DNA of 15,539 bases from Acidobacteria bacterium 37-71-11 (lineage in GTDB: Bacteria; Acidobacteriota; Thermoanaerobaculia; Thermoanaerobaculales; Thermoanaerobaculaceae), in contig NCBR01000026.1 of NCBI GenBank assembly GCA_002279285.1, forward strand, positions 1-15,539, written 5' to 3'. The notes under the pieces are model-generated. The model was not told where the DNA came from. It saw nothing but the letters and a program-made list of their open reading frames with translations, and did not search any database. The position numbers and the translations under genes were made by a program. Position 1 is the first letter of the stretch, and every line of letters begins with the position of its first letter. This document shows positions 1-6,259 of this stretch, in pieces.

Positions 1-141
1 GTTGTGCCCGAGGTGGATCACCTCGGCGCCGTGCGCCTGCAGCAGGCGGCGGATGATGTTGATGGCGGCGTCGTGGCCGTCGAACAGCGCGGCCGCGGTA
101 ACGAAGCGGATCTTGTGCTGCGGCGTGGTCGTTCCCCCCAT
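1..141 (-). CDS. icmF: IcmF-type acyl-CoA mutase, N-terminal B12-binding domain (partial)
   Basis: The first 47 codons of a minus-strand gene run off the left edge. The peptide contains FVTAAALFDGHDAAINIIRR followed by GAEVIHLGHN. This is the start of the cobalamin-binding (Rossmann) domain of the methylmalonyl-CoA mutase superfamily, with D21-x-H23 as the B12 lower-ligand motif (H23 would coordinate cobalt). A B12 domain at the very N-terminus, rather than the C-terminus, is the arrangement of fused isobutyryl-CoA mutases (IcmF: B12 domain, G-protein chaperone, substrate-binding domain), which interconvert branched and linear acyl-CoAs. A stand-alone B12 subunit is possible because the rest is missing. 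The glycine of the classical DxHxxG motif is alanine (A26). The ATG at 141 has an AGGAA about 9 nt upstream and a TAGAAT hexamer further up. Family membership is good; the exact mutase is inferred. Confidence 0.65.
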   Translation of the reverse strand, partial: MGGTTTPQHKIRFVTAAALFDGHDAAINIIRRLLQAHGAEVIHLGHN

Positions 142-163
142 GGGCAAGGCTTCCTCGCGCCTC

Positions 164-169
164 ATTCTA
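164..169 (-). promoter_or_regulatory. -10-like hexamer TAGAAT upstream of the IcmF-type gene
   Basis: On the minus strand TAGAAT (5 of 6 to TATAAT) sits in the context GCTAGAAT, 22 nt before the ATG at 141. It gives a predicted leader of about 15 nt that includes an AGGAA Shine-Dalgarno sequence. I see no convincing -35 at 16-18 nt spacing. The hexamer is one of several CTAG-containing hexamers before genes in this window. Confidence 0.4.
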
Positions 170-220
170 GCGCGTGTGCAGGAGGGCTCTCCTCGGCCCG
201 GCCGGCTTGGTCCCGCCCGC

Positions 221-694
221 TCAGGCGAGCTGGCCGCGCGTCGGCGGCGGGAGTTCGTCGGCGGCGCGCAGGACGGCGTCTGGCTCCCCCTGCAGCCAGT
301 ACACGGTGGGGCCGCTCGTCCACACCACGTTGTGACCGCCGGGGCCGACCGTCAACCAGCGTCCGGGCGGCCCCTGGAGCTGCTGCGGCGTGGCGAACGG
401 CGATCGCCCGCTGCGCATCCCCTCGACCATCCGGGCGAGCACTTCCATGGCGTGAACCTCGTCCGGATAGCGCGAAATCCAGATCCGCAGCTGGCCGGGG
501 GCGCCGTAGTCGGCAACGGTGGAGTCGCGGGGCGCGACCTCCGCGCCGTGCAGCTCGGCCATCATGCGGGCCGCGCGGGCGCCGGTCCAGACGTGGACGC
601 GGTGCAGTCCCGCCAGCCGCACCGGCACCGGCGTCCGCCCGCATGCGGCCAGCAGCACGGCTGCGGCGAGCGCGACGGCGACGCTACGGCGCAC
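221..694 (-). CDS. Small predicted lipoprotein, function unknown
   Basis: 157 residues from a GTG at 694. The N-terminus is a lipoprotein signal: basic MRR, a hydrophobic Ala/Val/Leu run, then the lipobox L15-A-A-C18. It is therefore likely exported and lipid-anchored at Cys18, by the pathway whose first enzyme (Lgt) is encoded at 10801-11622. The mature part is about 139 residues with few recognisable motifs. It contains an alternating hydrophobic stretch around residues 67-90 and a Gly/Trp-rich segment around residues 108-133 (for example GRWLTVGPGG), which suggest a compact alpha/beta domain. I do not recognise the family. The start overlaps the end of the HD hydrolase gene by 11 bp, so the two are probably co-transcribed and translationally coupled. 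The gene is real on the strength of the lipobox and the coupling; its role is unknown. Confidence 0.7.
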   Translation of the reverse strand: MRRSVAVALAAAVLLAACGRTPVPVRLAGLHRVHVWTGARAARMMAELHGAEVAPRDSTVADYGAPGQLRIWISRYPDEVHAMEVLARMVEGMRSGRSPFATPQQLQGPPGRWLTVGPGGHNVVWTSGPTVYWLQGEPDAVLRAADELPPPTRGQLA

Positions 695-1253
695 CGGCGA
701 GCCCCAGGTCGGCGGCGATCGACGCCATCGCGGCGCGCACGAACTCGATGTGCGCCGGCAACTCCATGCCGATCTCCGCGGCGCCGCGGCGGATGTCGTC
801 GCGGTTGACGGAGCGCGCGAACGCCTTGTCCTTCATCTTCTTCAGCACCGATTCCACGGGCACGTTGGCGATCGCCTTGTCGGGGCGCACCAGCGTGGCG
901 GCGGTGAGGAAGCCGGTCAGCTCGTCCACCGCGAACAGGCAGCGCGCCATCTCCGTGTCGCGCGGCACGCCGGTGTAGTCCGAGTGCCCCTCGATGGCGC
1001 GCACCCAGGCCTCCGGCCACCCCTGCTCGCGAAGCACCTTCGCGCCGGCGTACACGTGCGTCTCGGCGGTGGGGTTCCTCTCGTAGTCTAAGTCATGGAG
1101 CAGGCCGACGATTCCGAACGCGTCCTCGTCGGCGGCGAGCCGCCGCGCGTGCGCGCGCATCGCGGCCTCGACGGCGAGGGCGTGCTTGCGCAGGTTGGCG
1201 TTGGCGGTCCACTCGCAGAGCAGTTCCCACGCGGCGTTGCGATCGTACGTCAT
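684..1253 (-). CDS. HD-superfamily hydrolase (COG2316-like)
   Basis: 189 residues. It has the metal-binding pattern of HD-domain phosphohydrolases: H24 in RKHALAVE, H53-D54 in GLLHDLDYE, H90 in EGHSDY and D110 in AVDELTGF. The run VDELTGF...LVRP and the later KDKAFARSVNR match the uncharacterised single-domain family of predicted HD hydrolases (COG2316), which is usually of about this length. HD proteins generally use one or two metal ions to hydrolyse phosphate esters or nucleotides; the substrate of this family is unknown to me. It is cytoplasmic, with no signal peptide. It lies first in a two-gene unit with the overlapping lipoprotein. The ATG at 1253 has no Shine-Dalgarno; instead TAGGCT ends 6 nt upstream of the ATG, suggesting a leaderless transcript. 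Confidence 0.85.
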   Translation of the reverse strand: MTYDRNAAWELLCEWTANANLRKHALAVEAAMRAHARRLAADEDAFGIVGLLHDLDYERNPTAETHVYAGAKVLREQGWPEAWVRAIEGHSDYTGVPRDTEMARCLFAVDELTGFLTAATLVRPDKAIANVPVESVLKKMKDKAFARSVNRDDIRRGAAEIGMELPAHIEFVRAAMASIAADLGLAGAP

Positions 1254-1259
1254 GCGGGC

Positions 1260-1287
1260 AGCCTAGCGCACGGGGGCCGCGATGCAA
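1260..1287 (-). promoter_or_regulatory. Putative promoter of the HD hydrolase gene
   Basis: Read on the minus strand: TTGCAT, 16-nt spacer, TAGGCT (1265-1260), then 6 nt to the ATG at 1253. The -35 matches the consensus in only TTG and the -10 in 4 of 6, so the call rests on spacing and on the similar layout at hflX. The predicted start of transcription falls at the start codon. Confidence 0.4.
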
Positions 1288-1321
1288 AGGGCTACCAGGC
1301 GGGCACGGTCGGGCGAGCGTC

Positions 1322-1384
1322 GGGGAGAGGAAGCAGGGAGAGGGAAGAAGGAAGATGGCAGACGGAAGACGGAACGTGGACGAG
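1322..1384 (+). repeat. Degenerate heptamer array, nine units beginning GG
   Basis: Starting at 1322, nine consecutive 7-bp units each begin with GG. The core units (1343-1370) are GGAAGAA, GGAAGAT, GGCAGAC, GGAAGAC; the consensus is GGAAGAC. The strand is almost pure purine. It lies between nadB and the HD hydrolase, outside any supported gene. The strict 7-bp phase with degenerate interior resembles the short tandemly repeated heptamers known from cyanobacteria and some other bacteria. The function is unknown. Confidence 0.75.
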
Positions 1385-1407
1385 CGATGGACGCCAGGCT
1401 GCCGTAC

Positions 1408-1442
1408 GTCGTCCTTCTCCCTTTTACCTTCTTCCTGCTACC
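1408..1442 (-). repeat. Opposed degenerate heptamer array, five units
   Basis: Five consecutive 7-bp units that on the minus strand again begin with GG (GGTAGCA, GGAAGAA, GGTAAAA, GGGAGAA, GGACGAC). They face the array at 1322-1384 across a 23-bp centre. The two arms are imperfectly complementary (GGAAGAAGG against CCTTCTTCC is the best match), so a long imperfect hairpin is possible. The array lies 26 bp downstream of the nadB stop, so it could act as its transcript end. Confidence 0.7.
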
Positions 1443-1468
1443 ACCTGCTGCAGCACCACGTCCCGCCG

Positions 1469-3076
1469 TCAGGTCTCCGAGCCGGGGCGCACAGGCGCTC
1501 CGACCACGTAGTGGCAGCCGACGGAGGTGGGGTTCCGCTGCGCGGCGGCCGCGATCAGGCCGGCGGCGGTGCACCCGTGCACGAGGTCCACGAGCGCCGC
1601 CGAGATCGGCGCCGAGCGGTAGAACTCCGTGAGTCTGCCTTGCTGGTGGCGGAGGTCCGCGACCGCACGCGCGAGGCGCTCGGGCGTGCGCACGATGCCG
1701 ACGTAGTTCCACATCGTGTGGCGCAGCGAGGACCAGTCCTGGGCGATCAGCGCCGGGTCCTCGTTGGACGGGCCGGGGACCGGTTCCCAGTCGGGGATCA
1801 CGTCCGCCAGGTTCTCCGGGAGAGGGGCGCGCCGCGCGCGGCTGGCGGCGTGCTCCCCGGCGGCGAGACCGAACGTGAGGCCTTCGAGCAGCGACGTGGA
1901 GGCCAGGCGGTTGGCGCCGTGCACGCCCGTGCACGCGGCTTCGCCCGCGACGTACAGGCCGGGAATCGTGGTGCGGCCCGCGAGGTCGGAGACGATGCCG
2001 CCGCAGGTGTAGTGCGCCGCCGGCACCACGGGGATGCGCTCGCGCCGGATGTCGATGCCGTACTCGAGGCAGTTTTCGCTGACGTTGGGAAAGTGCGTGG
2101 CGAGCTCGTCGCCGTTCTCGCCGAGGTCGAGGAAGACGCACTCGGAGTCGGTGCGGTGCAGCTCGTCCACGATCCCGCGCGCCACCACGTCGCGCGGCGC
2201 CAGCTCCCCGAGCGGGTGGTGCTTCGTCATGAAGCGCTCCCCCTCGCGGTTGACGAGGCGGGCGCCGGCGCCGCGCAGGGACTCGGTGATGAGAAAGCGC
2301 GGCGCACCGGGCACGTACAGGCAGGTCGGGTGGAACTGGATGAACTCGAGGTTGAGCAGCCGAGCGCCGGCGCGCGAGGCCATCGCGAAGCCGGAGCCGA
2401 TCGAGCCCGGGTGGTTGGAGGTGTGGATGTAGAGGGCGCCGGCGCCGCCGGTCGCGAGCACGGTGGCCGAGGCGAGGATGGTGCAGACCCGGCTGGTGGC
2501 GGCCTCGATGGCGTACGCCCCGAGGCAGCGGTTGTCGAGCGCATAGCGGTCCTCGGCGCGCCGCGATTGGTGGTGCGTCGTGAGCAGGTCCACGGCCTGG
2601 ACGCCCGCCACGATGCGGACGCCGGGCGTCCGGCGCACCTCGGCGAGGAGCGCCTGCTCGATCACGGCGCCGGTCTTGTCGGCGGCGTGCAGGATGCGCG
2701 GCACCGAGTGGGCGCCCTCGAGGGCGAGGTCGAGGCGGCCTCCGGGGGTCCGGTCGAAGGGCACGGCCAGGCGCTCGATCAGCCACTCCTGCACGCACCG
2801 CGGGCCCTCCTCGGCGAGGAAGCGCGCGGCCTCGGCGAGGCCGTAGTCGGCGCCGGCGACGAGGATGTCCTTGGCCAGGAGTTCCGGCGAATCGCCCTCG
2901 CCGCGGAAGATGATGCCACCCTGGGCCCGCCAGGTGTTGGTCGCCGCCGGATCCGACGGACGGCAGATCAGCAGGACATCGGCGCCGGCTCTTGCGGCCG
3001 TGAGCGCCGCCGCCAGGCCGGCCACGCCGGTCCCCAGGATCAGGACATCGCAGCGGTCGCGGTCCGCGAGCGTCAC
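1469..3076 (-). CDS. nadB: L-aspartate oxidase
   Basis: 535 residues. A flavoenzyme that oxidises L-aspartate to iminoaspartate, the first step of de novo NAD synthesis. Seen: an N-terminal FAD-binding fold (VLILGTGVAGLAAALTAARA, residues 11-30); TNTWRAQGGI (46-55); a flavin-contact ATGGAG (208-213); FIQFHPT (245-251); the active-site ELAPRDVVARG (R295); AAHYTCGGI (H355); and GANRLASTSLLEG (R390). These correspond to the catalytic Arg/His/Arg set of the succinate dehydrogenase/NadB family; the length is that of NadB, not of SdhA. The start is GTG at 3076, sharing a GTGA overlap with the nadC stop, which signals translational coupling. The partner nadA is not in the window. A small difference is STSLLEG where many NadBs have SNSLLEC. 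Confidence 0.95.
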   Translation of the reverse strand: MTLADRDRCDVLILGTGVAGLAAALTAARAGADVLLICRPSDPAATNTWRAQGGIIFRGEGDSPELLAKDILVAGADYGLAEAARFLAEEGPRCVQEWLIERLAVPFDRTPGGRLDLALEGAHSVPRILHAADKTGAVIEQALLAEVRRTPGVRIVAGVQAVDLLTTHHQSRRAEDRYALDNRCLGAYAIEAATSRVCTILASATVLATGGAGALYIHTSNHPGSIGSGFAMASRAGARLLNLEFIQFHPTCLYVPGAPRFLITESLRGAGARLVNREGERFMTKHHPLGELAPRDVVARGIVDELHRTDSECVFLDLGENGDELATHFPNVSENCLEYGIDIRRERIPVVPAAHYTCGGIVSDLAGRTTIPGLYVAGEAACTGVHGANRLASTSLLEGLTFGLAAGEHAASRARRAPLPENLADVIPDWEPVPGPSNEDPALIAQDWSSLRHTMWNYVGIVRTPERLARAVADLRHQQGRLTEFYRSAPISAALVDLVHGCTAAGLIAAAAQRNPTSVGCHYVVGAPVRPGSET

Positions 3077-3918
3077 GAGCGCACCTTCAGGGAGAGGTCG
3101 AGCGCGGGCGCCGAGTGGGTGAGGGCGCCGACGGAGATGAAGTCGGCGCCAGCTTCGGCGAAACCGCGCACGGTCGCGAGGGTGACGCCCCCCGAGACCT
3201 CGAGCCGGGCGCGGCCGGCGACGAGCGCGACGGCGCCGCGCACTTCCGCGAGGTCCATGTTGTCGAGCATGATGTGTCCCACCTTGCAGGCCAGCGCCTC
3301 CTCGACCATCGCGAGGTCGGCGCACTCCACCACCAGCGTAACGCCGCCGCCCCAGCGCTCGCGCACGCAAGACACCGCGGCGGTGATCGAGCCCGCGGCG
3401 GCGAGGTGGGTGTCCTTGAGCATCGCGGCATCGTACAGGCCCATGCGGTGGTTGCTGCCGCCGCCGCAGCGCACCGCGTGCTTCTCGAGGGCGCGCCAGC
3501 CCGGGGTCGTTTTGCGGGTGTCGAGGATCTTGCACGGCGTCCCGGCGACCGCGTCCACGAAGCGGCGGGTGAGGGTCGCGACGCCCGAGAGCCGCGTGAC
3601 GACGTTGAGGGCTGTGCGCTCGGCGGCCAGCACCGCGCGCGCCGGGCCCTGGACCCGCGCGGCCTCGTCGCCGGCGCGGACGGCGTCGCCGTCGCCGCGC
3701 AGCGCTTCGACACGGCAGCGCACGTCGAGGAACTCGAACGCCGCGCCGAACGCGGGCATCCCCGCGAGCACGCCGGGCGCCTTGACCACGAGCGCCGCCG
3801 TGACCGTCTCGTCGGGGCCGAACACTGCGGGCCCGGTCAGATCCGGGAGGTCTTCGGCCAGGGCAGCCGCGAGCAGCGGTGGAAAATGGCTGGCGTACGG
3901 CTCGGAAAGCTCGTGCAC
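3073..3918 (-). CDS. nadC: Nicotinate-nucleotide diphosphorylase (quinolinate phosphoribosyltransferase)
   Basis: 281 residues, the usual NadC length. It converts quinolinate and PRPP to nicotinate mononucleotide, CO2 and pyrophosphate. Conserved features: ERTALNVVTRLSGVAT (R101), ILDTRKTTPGWRALEKHAV (R135, K136), GGGSNHRMGLYDAAMLKDTH (H157, R158, K168), E198, D219, the phosphate-binding LEVSGGV and the C-terminal ISVGALTHSAPALDLSLK. The N-terminal domain (to about residue 110) and the barrel domain are both complete. The start is GTG at 3918, nine nt after the upstream methyltransferase stop, and its own stop overlaps the nadB start. There is no Shine-Dalgarno. A TAGAAT hexamer overlapping the upstream stop codon ends 6 nt before the GTG, so the gene may be read from the operon and from an internal leaderless promoter. 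Confidence 0.95.
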   Translation of the reverse strand: MHELSEPYASHFPPLLAAALAEDLPDLTGPAVFGPDETVTAALVVKAPGVLAGMPAFGAAFEFLDVRCRVEALRGDGDAVRAGDEAARVQGPARAVLAAERTALNVVTRLSGVATLTRRFVDAVAGTPCKILDTRKTTPGWRALEKHAVRCGGGSNHRMGLYDAAMLKDTHLAAAGSITAAVSCVRERWGGGVTLVVECADLAMVEEALACKVGHIMLDNMDLAEVRGAVALVAGRARLEVSGGVTLATVRGFAEAGADFISVGALTHSAPALDLSLKVRS

Positions 3919-3924
3919 GCCGGT

Positions 3925-3930
3925 ATTCTA
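3925..3930 (-). promoter_or_regulatory. Possible internal -10 hexamer for nadC-nadB
   Basis: TAGAAT on the minus strand, overlapping the TAG stop of the methyltransferase gene and ending 6 nt before the nadC GTG. No -35 of consensus type lies at 16-18 nt. It is the same layout as before the HD hydrolase. It could also be chance formed by the TAG stop. Confidence 0.3.
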
Positions 3931-4818
3931 GCGCCGCGCGCTGTCGAGGCGGGCCGCGATCGCCGCGATGTGATCGGGGCCCGTGCCGCAGCAGCCACCG
4001 ACGAGCCTGGCGCCGGCTGCGGCCCAGCTCCCGGCGGTGCGGGCGAAACCCTCGGGGGGGACCGGCTCCGCCGCCAGCCAGGGCGAGTCCGCGGCGTGCC
4101 AGGCGTTGTTGGCGTAGGCGACGAGGGGAAGCGGGGTCGAGGCGGCGATCCTCACCAGGGCGGGCAGCACGTCCTCGACGGCGGTGCAGTTGACCCCGAC
4201 CGCCACGACGCCGGGGATGCACACGGCGGCGGCCGCGTCGCCCGGTTCCTCGCCCGACAGCAACATGCCGCGGCGGCAAACGAAACTCACGATCACCGGC
4301 AGGCCGGTGGTGGCGGCGGCTGTCGCCGCGATGCGGGCCTCGCGCGCCGTGTTGAAGGTCTCCAGCAGGAGCGCATCGGGCCGCGCTCTTGCCAGGATGT
4401 CCGCCGTCGCCGCGTGCTCACGGGAGAGCGTGTCATCGGCGGGGACGAGGTCGGGGCGGTAGCAGTCCTCCAGGGTCGTCTGCGAGGCGAACACCAGCGC
4501 GTCGCGCCCGGCTTCGGCGGCGCCCTCGCGAGCAAGGCGCACCGCCAGGAGAGCGAGTTCGCCCGCACGGTCCTCCATGCCGGCGCCGCGCAGCGCGTAC
4601 GGCGCCACCCGGAACGTTGCGGCGGTGAGTGCCTGGGCGCCGGCCTCCGCGTACTCGCGGTGCAACGCCCTGACTGACCCCGGGTCCTCGACGAGGGCGC
4701 CGACGCCCCACATTCGGCCCGCCGCCGCAACGCCCCGCCGCAACAGCTCGGAGCCGGTCGCGCCGTCGAGCACCCGTGTCCCTCCGGTGAGCCACGCCCT
4801 TGCCTCAGCTGGCGTCAT
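3928..4818 (-). CDS. Homocysteine S-methyltransferase family protein
   Basis: 296 residues from ATG 4818, with GGAGG 4 nt upstream; earlier in-frame starts would overrun the divergent hflX promoter. It is a single Hcy-binding (Pfam S-methyl_trans) barrel: VLDGATGSELLRRG (17-29), TAATFR (65-70), LLETFNTARE (151-160), and the zinc-thiolate ligands C211 in VGVNC and C276-C277 in GGCCGTGP. This zinc site activates homocysteine for methyl transfer to make methionine. The methyl donor in the stand-alone forms is S-methylmethionine or S-adenosylmethionine; it cannot be told from sequence here. There is no B12 or folate-binding domain as in MetH. It heads an operon with nadC and nadB, an unexpected partnership. 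Several related proteins lack proven substrates, so a different thiol acceptor is possible. Confidence 0.85.
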   Translation of the reverse strand: MTPAEARAWLTGGTRVLDGATGSELLRRGVAAAGRMWGVGALVEDPGSVRALHREYAEAGAQALTAATFRVAPYALRGAGMEDRAGELALLAVRLAREGAAEAGRDALVFASQTTLEDCYRPDLVPADDTLSREHAATADILARARPDALLLETFNTAREARIAATAAATTGLPVIVSFVCRRGMLLSGEEPGDAAAAVCIPGVVAVGVNCTAVEDVLPALVRIAASTPLPLVAYANNAWHAADSPWLAAEPVPPEGFARTAGSWAAAGARLVGGCCGTGPDHIAAIAARLDSARR

Positions 4819-4836
4819 GCGTCCTCCAGTGACCAC

Positions 4837-4850
4837 CTCAACTCTCAACT
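4837..4850 (+). repeat. Two tandem copies of a heptamer (CTCAACT)
   Basis: CTCAACT is repeated exactly twice just upstream of the methyltransferase start; on the minus strand it reads AGTTGAG twice. The 7-bp period matches that of the arrays at 1322-1442, though the unit differs. It falls in the presumed leader of the methyltransferase mRNA. Confidence 0.5.
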
Positions 4851-4874
4851 CCCGTCCCGGCCTCCGGCGCGCGA

Positions 4875-4900
4875 ACGGTCGAACGGGCATCGTTGACCGT
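4875..4900. promoter_or_regulatory. Dyad in the methyltransferase/hflX divergent promoter region
   Basis: ACGGTC (4875-4880) and GACCGT (4895-4900) form a perfect 6-bp inverted repeat with a 14-bp centre. The right half covers the hflX -35. The left part also lies in two tandem copies of CGAACGG(T/G). The size and position fit an operator site, but half-sites of 6 bp in GC-rich DNA can occur by chance. Confidence 0.3.
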
Positions 4901-4921
4901 GCCCCCACATCCCCGTAGGAT
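4893..4921 (+). promoter_or_regulatory. Sigma-70-type promoter of hflX
   Basis: TTGACC (4893-4898, 5 of 6 to TTGACA), 17-bp spacer, TAGGAT (4916-4921, 4 of 6 to TATAAT). The ATG of hflX begins 7 nt after the -10, so transcription should start at or one base before the start codon. The AGGA within the -10 could alternatively be a weak Shine-Dalgarno of a longer transcript. Confidence 0.6.
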
Positions 4922-4928
4922 ACGGCGA

Positions 4929-6245
4929 ATGGCAAGGAACGGATCACGGCGCGCCCCGCGGCAGGGGGCGGGGAGCGGCCACGGCCGGGACCGCGGGTTG
5001 GAGCAGCCGGCGCCGGCCGCGGCGCGCACGCCGGTTCCCGTGCGGGGGCCCGAACGGGCCGTGTTGGTTGGGGTCGCCACGGGCCGGGCGCTGCGTACGG
5101 TGGTCGAGTCCCACCTCGACGAGCTCGCCCAGCTCGTGGATACGGCCGGCGGGGTCGTCGTCGCCCGCATGCTGCAGGAGCGCAAGTCCCCCGACCCCTC
5201 GACGTTTATCGGGAAAGGGAAGGTCGCGGAGCTCGCGCGCCTCGCCGAGGAACACGGCGCCAAGATGGTCGTCTTCGACGACGACCTCTCGTCCTCGCAG
5301 GCGCGCCACCTCGACGAGGCGTTGCCGGCGGACGTCAAGGTCCTCGACCGGGCCGGCGTCATCCTCGACATCTTCGCGTTGCGGGCGCGCACCCGGGAGG
5401 CGCAGATCCAGGTCGAGCTGGCGCAGCTCACCTACCAAATGTCGCGGCTGACCAGACGCTGGGCGCACCTCTCGCGGCAGGCCGGCGGGATCGGCACCCG
5501 CGGGGTGGGCGAGACCCAGCTCGAGAGCGACCGTCGCGTGATCCGGCGGCGCATCCGGTTGCTGAGCGAGCGTCTCGACGAGGTGGAACGCGAGCGGGAG
5601 GTGCAGCGCAAGCGGCGCGCGCTGCTCCCGGCCGTGGCGTTGGTCGGCTACACGAACGCCGGTAAGAGCACGCTGTTCGAGAAGCTGACCGGCGGTTCGA
5701 CGCTGGTCGAGGACCGGCTGTTCGCGACCCTCGACCCTCGCACCCGGCGCGCCGAGCTGGGCCACGGTCTTGCCGTGGCGGTCGCGGACACCGTCGGGTT
5801 CATCCGCAAGCTGCCCCACCACCTGGTGGCGTCGTTCCGCGCGACCCTCGCCGAGGCGGCGCTCGCGCAGGTCGTCGTGCACCTGGTGGACGGCTCGCAC
5901 CCCGATTGGCCCGAACAGCTCGCTGTCGGCGAGGAGGTCCTCGACTCGCTCGGCGTCGACCCGAAGGGCTGCATCGTCGCGCTCAACAAGATCGACCGGC
6001 TGGACGGCACGTTGCCGCCGGCCCCGGTCGGCCGCACCGTGGTCGCGATCTCGGCACTCACCGGGCAGGGCCTCGACGCGCTGCGCTCCGCGATGGCGGC
6101 CGCCGTGCTGGCGCAGCCCGGCCTCGAGGTGCTGCGCTTCCCTGTCGAGGGTGGGGAGGCGCTACAGCGGGCGCTACGCGACGAGGTCGTGGTCGCCCGC
6201 CGCTTCTCGGAAGCCGGGATCGAACTGGTCGTCCGCCGGCGCTAG
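4929..6245 (+). CDS. hflX: Ribosome-associated GTPase HflX
   Basis: 438 residues. HflX binds the large ribosomal subunit and splits stalled ribosomes, notably under stress. Seen: the HflX N-terminal domain with the family hallmark DPSTFIGKGKVAEL (89-102), then VVFDDDLSSSQ; the linker with RRWAHLSRQAGGIGTRGVGETQLESDRR (178-203); a helical segment rich in Arg/Glu; the GTPase domain with G1 GYTNAGKST (240-248), G3 DTVGF (287-291), G4 NKID (353-356) and G5 SAL (375-377). The first 40 residues are a basic, Ala/Pro-rich extension without motif. The ATG at 4929 is chosen over the TTG at 4893 because that TTG is the -35 of a good promoter. The gene is divergent from the methyltransferase operon and convergent with the propeller gene, so it is a single-gene unit. 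Confidence 0.95.
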   Translation: MARNGSRRAPRQGAGSGHGRDRGLEQPAPAAARTPVPVRGPERAVLVGVATGRALRTVVESHLDELAQLVDTAGGVVVARMLQERKSPDPSTFIGKGKVAELARLAEEHGAKMVVFDDDLSSSQARHLDEALPADVKVLDRAGVILDIFALRARTREAQIQVELAQLTYQMSRLTRRWAHLSRQAGGIGTRGVGETQLESDRRVIRRRIRLLSERLDEVEREREVQRKRRALLPAVALVGYTNAGKSTLFEKLTGGSTLVEDRLFATLDPRTRRAELGHGLAVAVADTVGFIRKLPHHLVASFRATLAEAALAQVVVHLVDGSHPDWPEQLAVGEEVLDSLGVDPKGCIVALNKIDRLDGTLPPAPVGRTVVAISALTGQGLDALRSAMAAAVLAQPGLEVLRFPVEGGEALQRALRDEVVVARRFSEAGIELVVRRR

Positions 6246-6253
6246 CCTGCCGG
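6236..6253. terminator. Hairpin at the hflX / propeller-gene convergence
   Basis: CCGGC (6236-6240) pairs with GCCGG (6249-6253) around an 8-nt loop containing the hflX stop codon TAG. It has no following T-run, so it is at best a weak or non-canonical transcription end shared by the two converging genes. Confidence 0.3.
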
Positions 6254-6259
6254 GGACCG

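Noticed and set aside
2..978. Open frames on the plus strand over the left end
   Set aside because: They are antisense to the mutase fragment, the lipoprotein with a perfect lipobox and the HD hydrolase. Composition is typical of shadows.
1355..3931. Long open frame on the plus strand opposite nadB and nadC
   Set aside because: It has no recognisable motif and is Arg/Gly/Ala/Val-rich as expected for an antisense frame of GC-rich codons. The minus strand carries two unmistakable enzymes.
3077..4279. nadB as the C-terminal part of a 936-residue fusion protein
   Set aside because: The open frame continues upstream only because it shadows nadC and the methyltransferase gene. The NadB flavin fold begins right after the GTG at 3076, which overlaps the nadC stop.
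3115..4677. 520-codon open frame on the plus strand opposite nadC and the methyltransferase
   Set aside because: It is antisense to two well-supported genes, has low-complexity composition and no family motif.
4893..4928. TTG at 4893 as the hflX start
   Set aside because: It would be in frame, but the TTG is the first half of a well-spaced -35 and the ATG at 4929 fits better.
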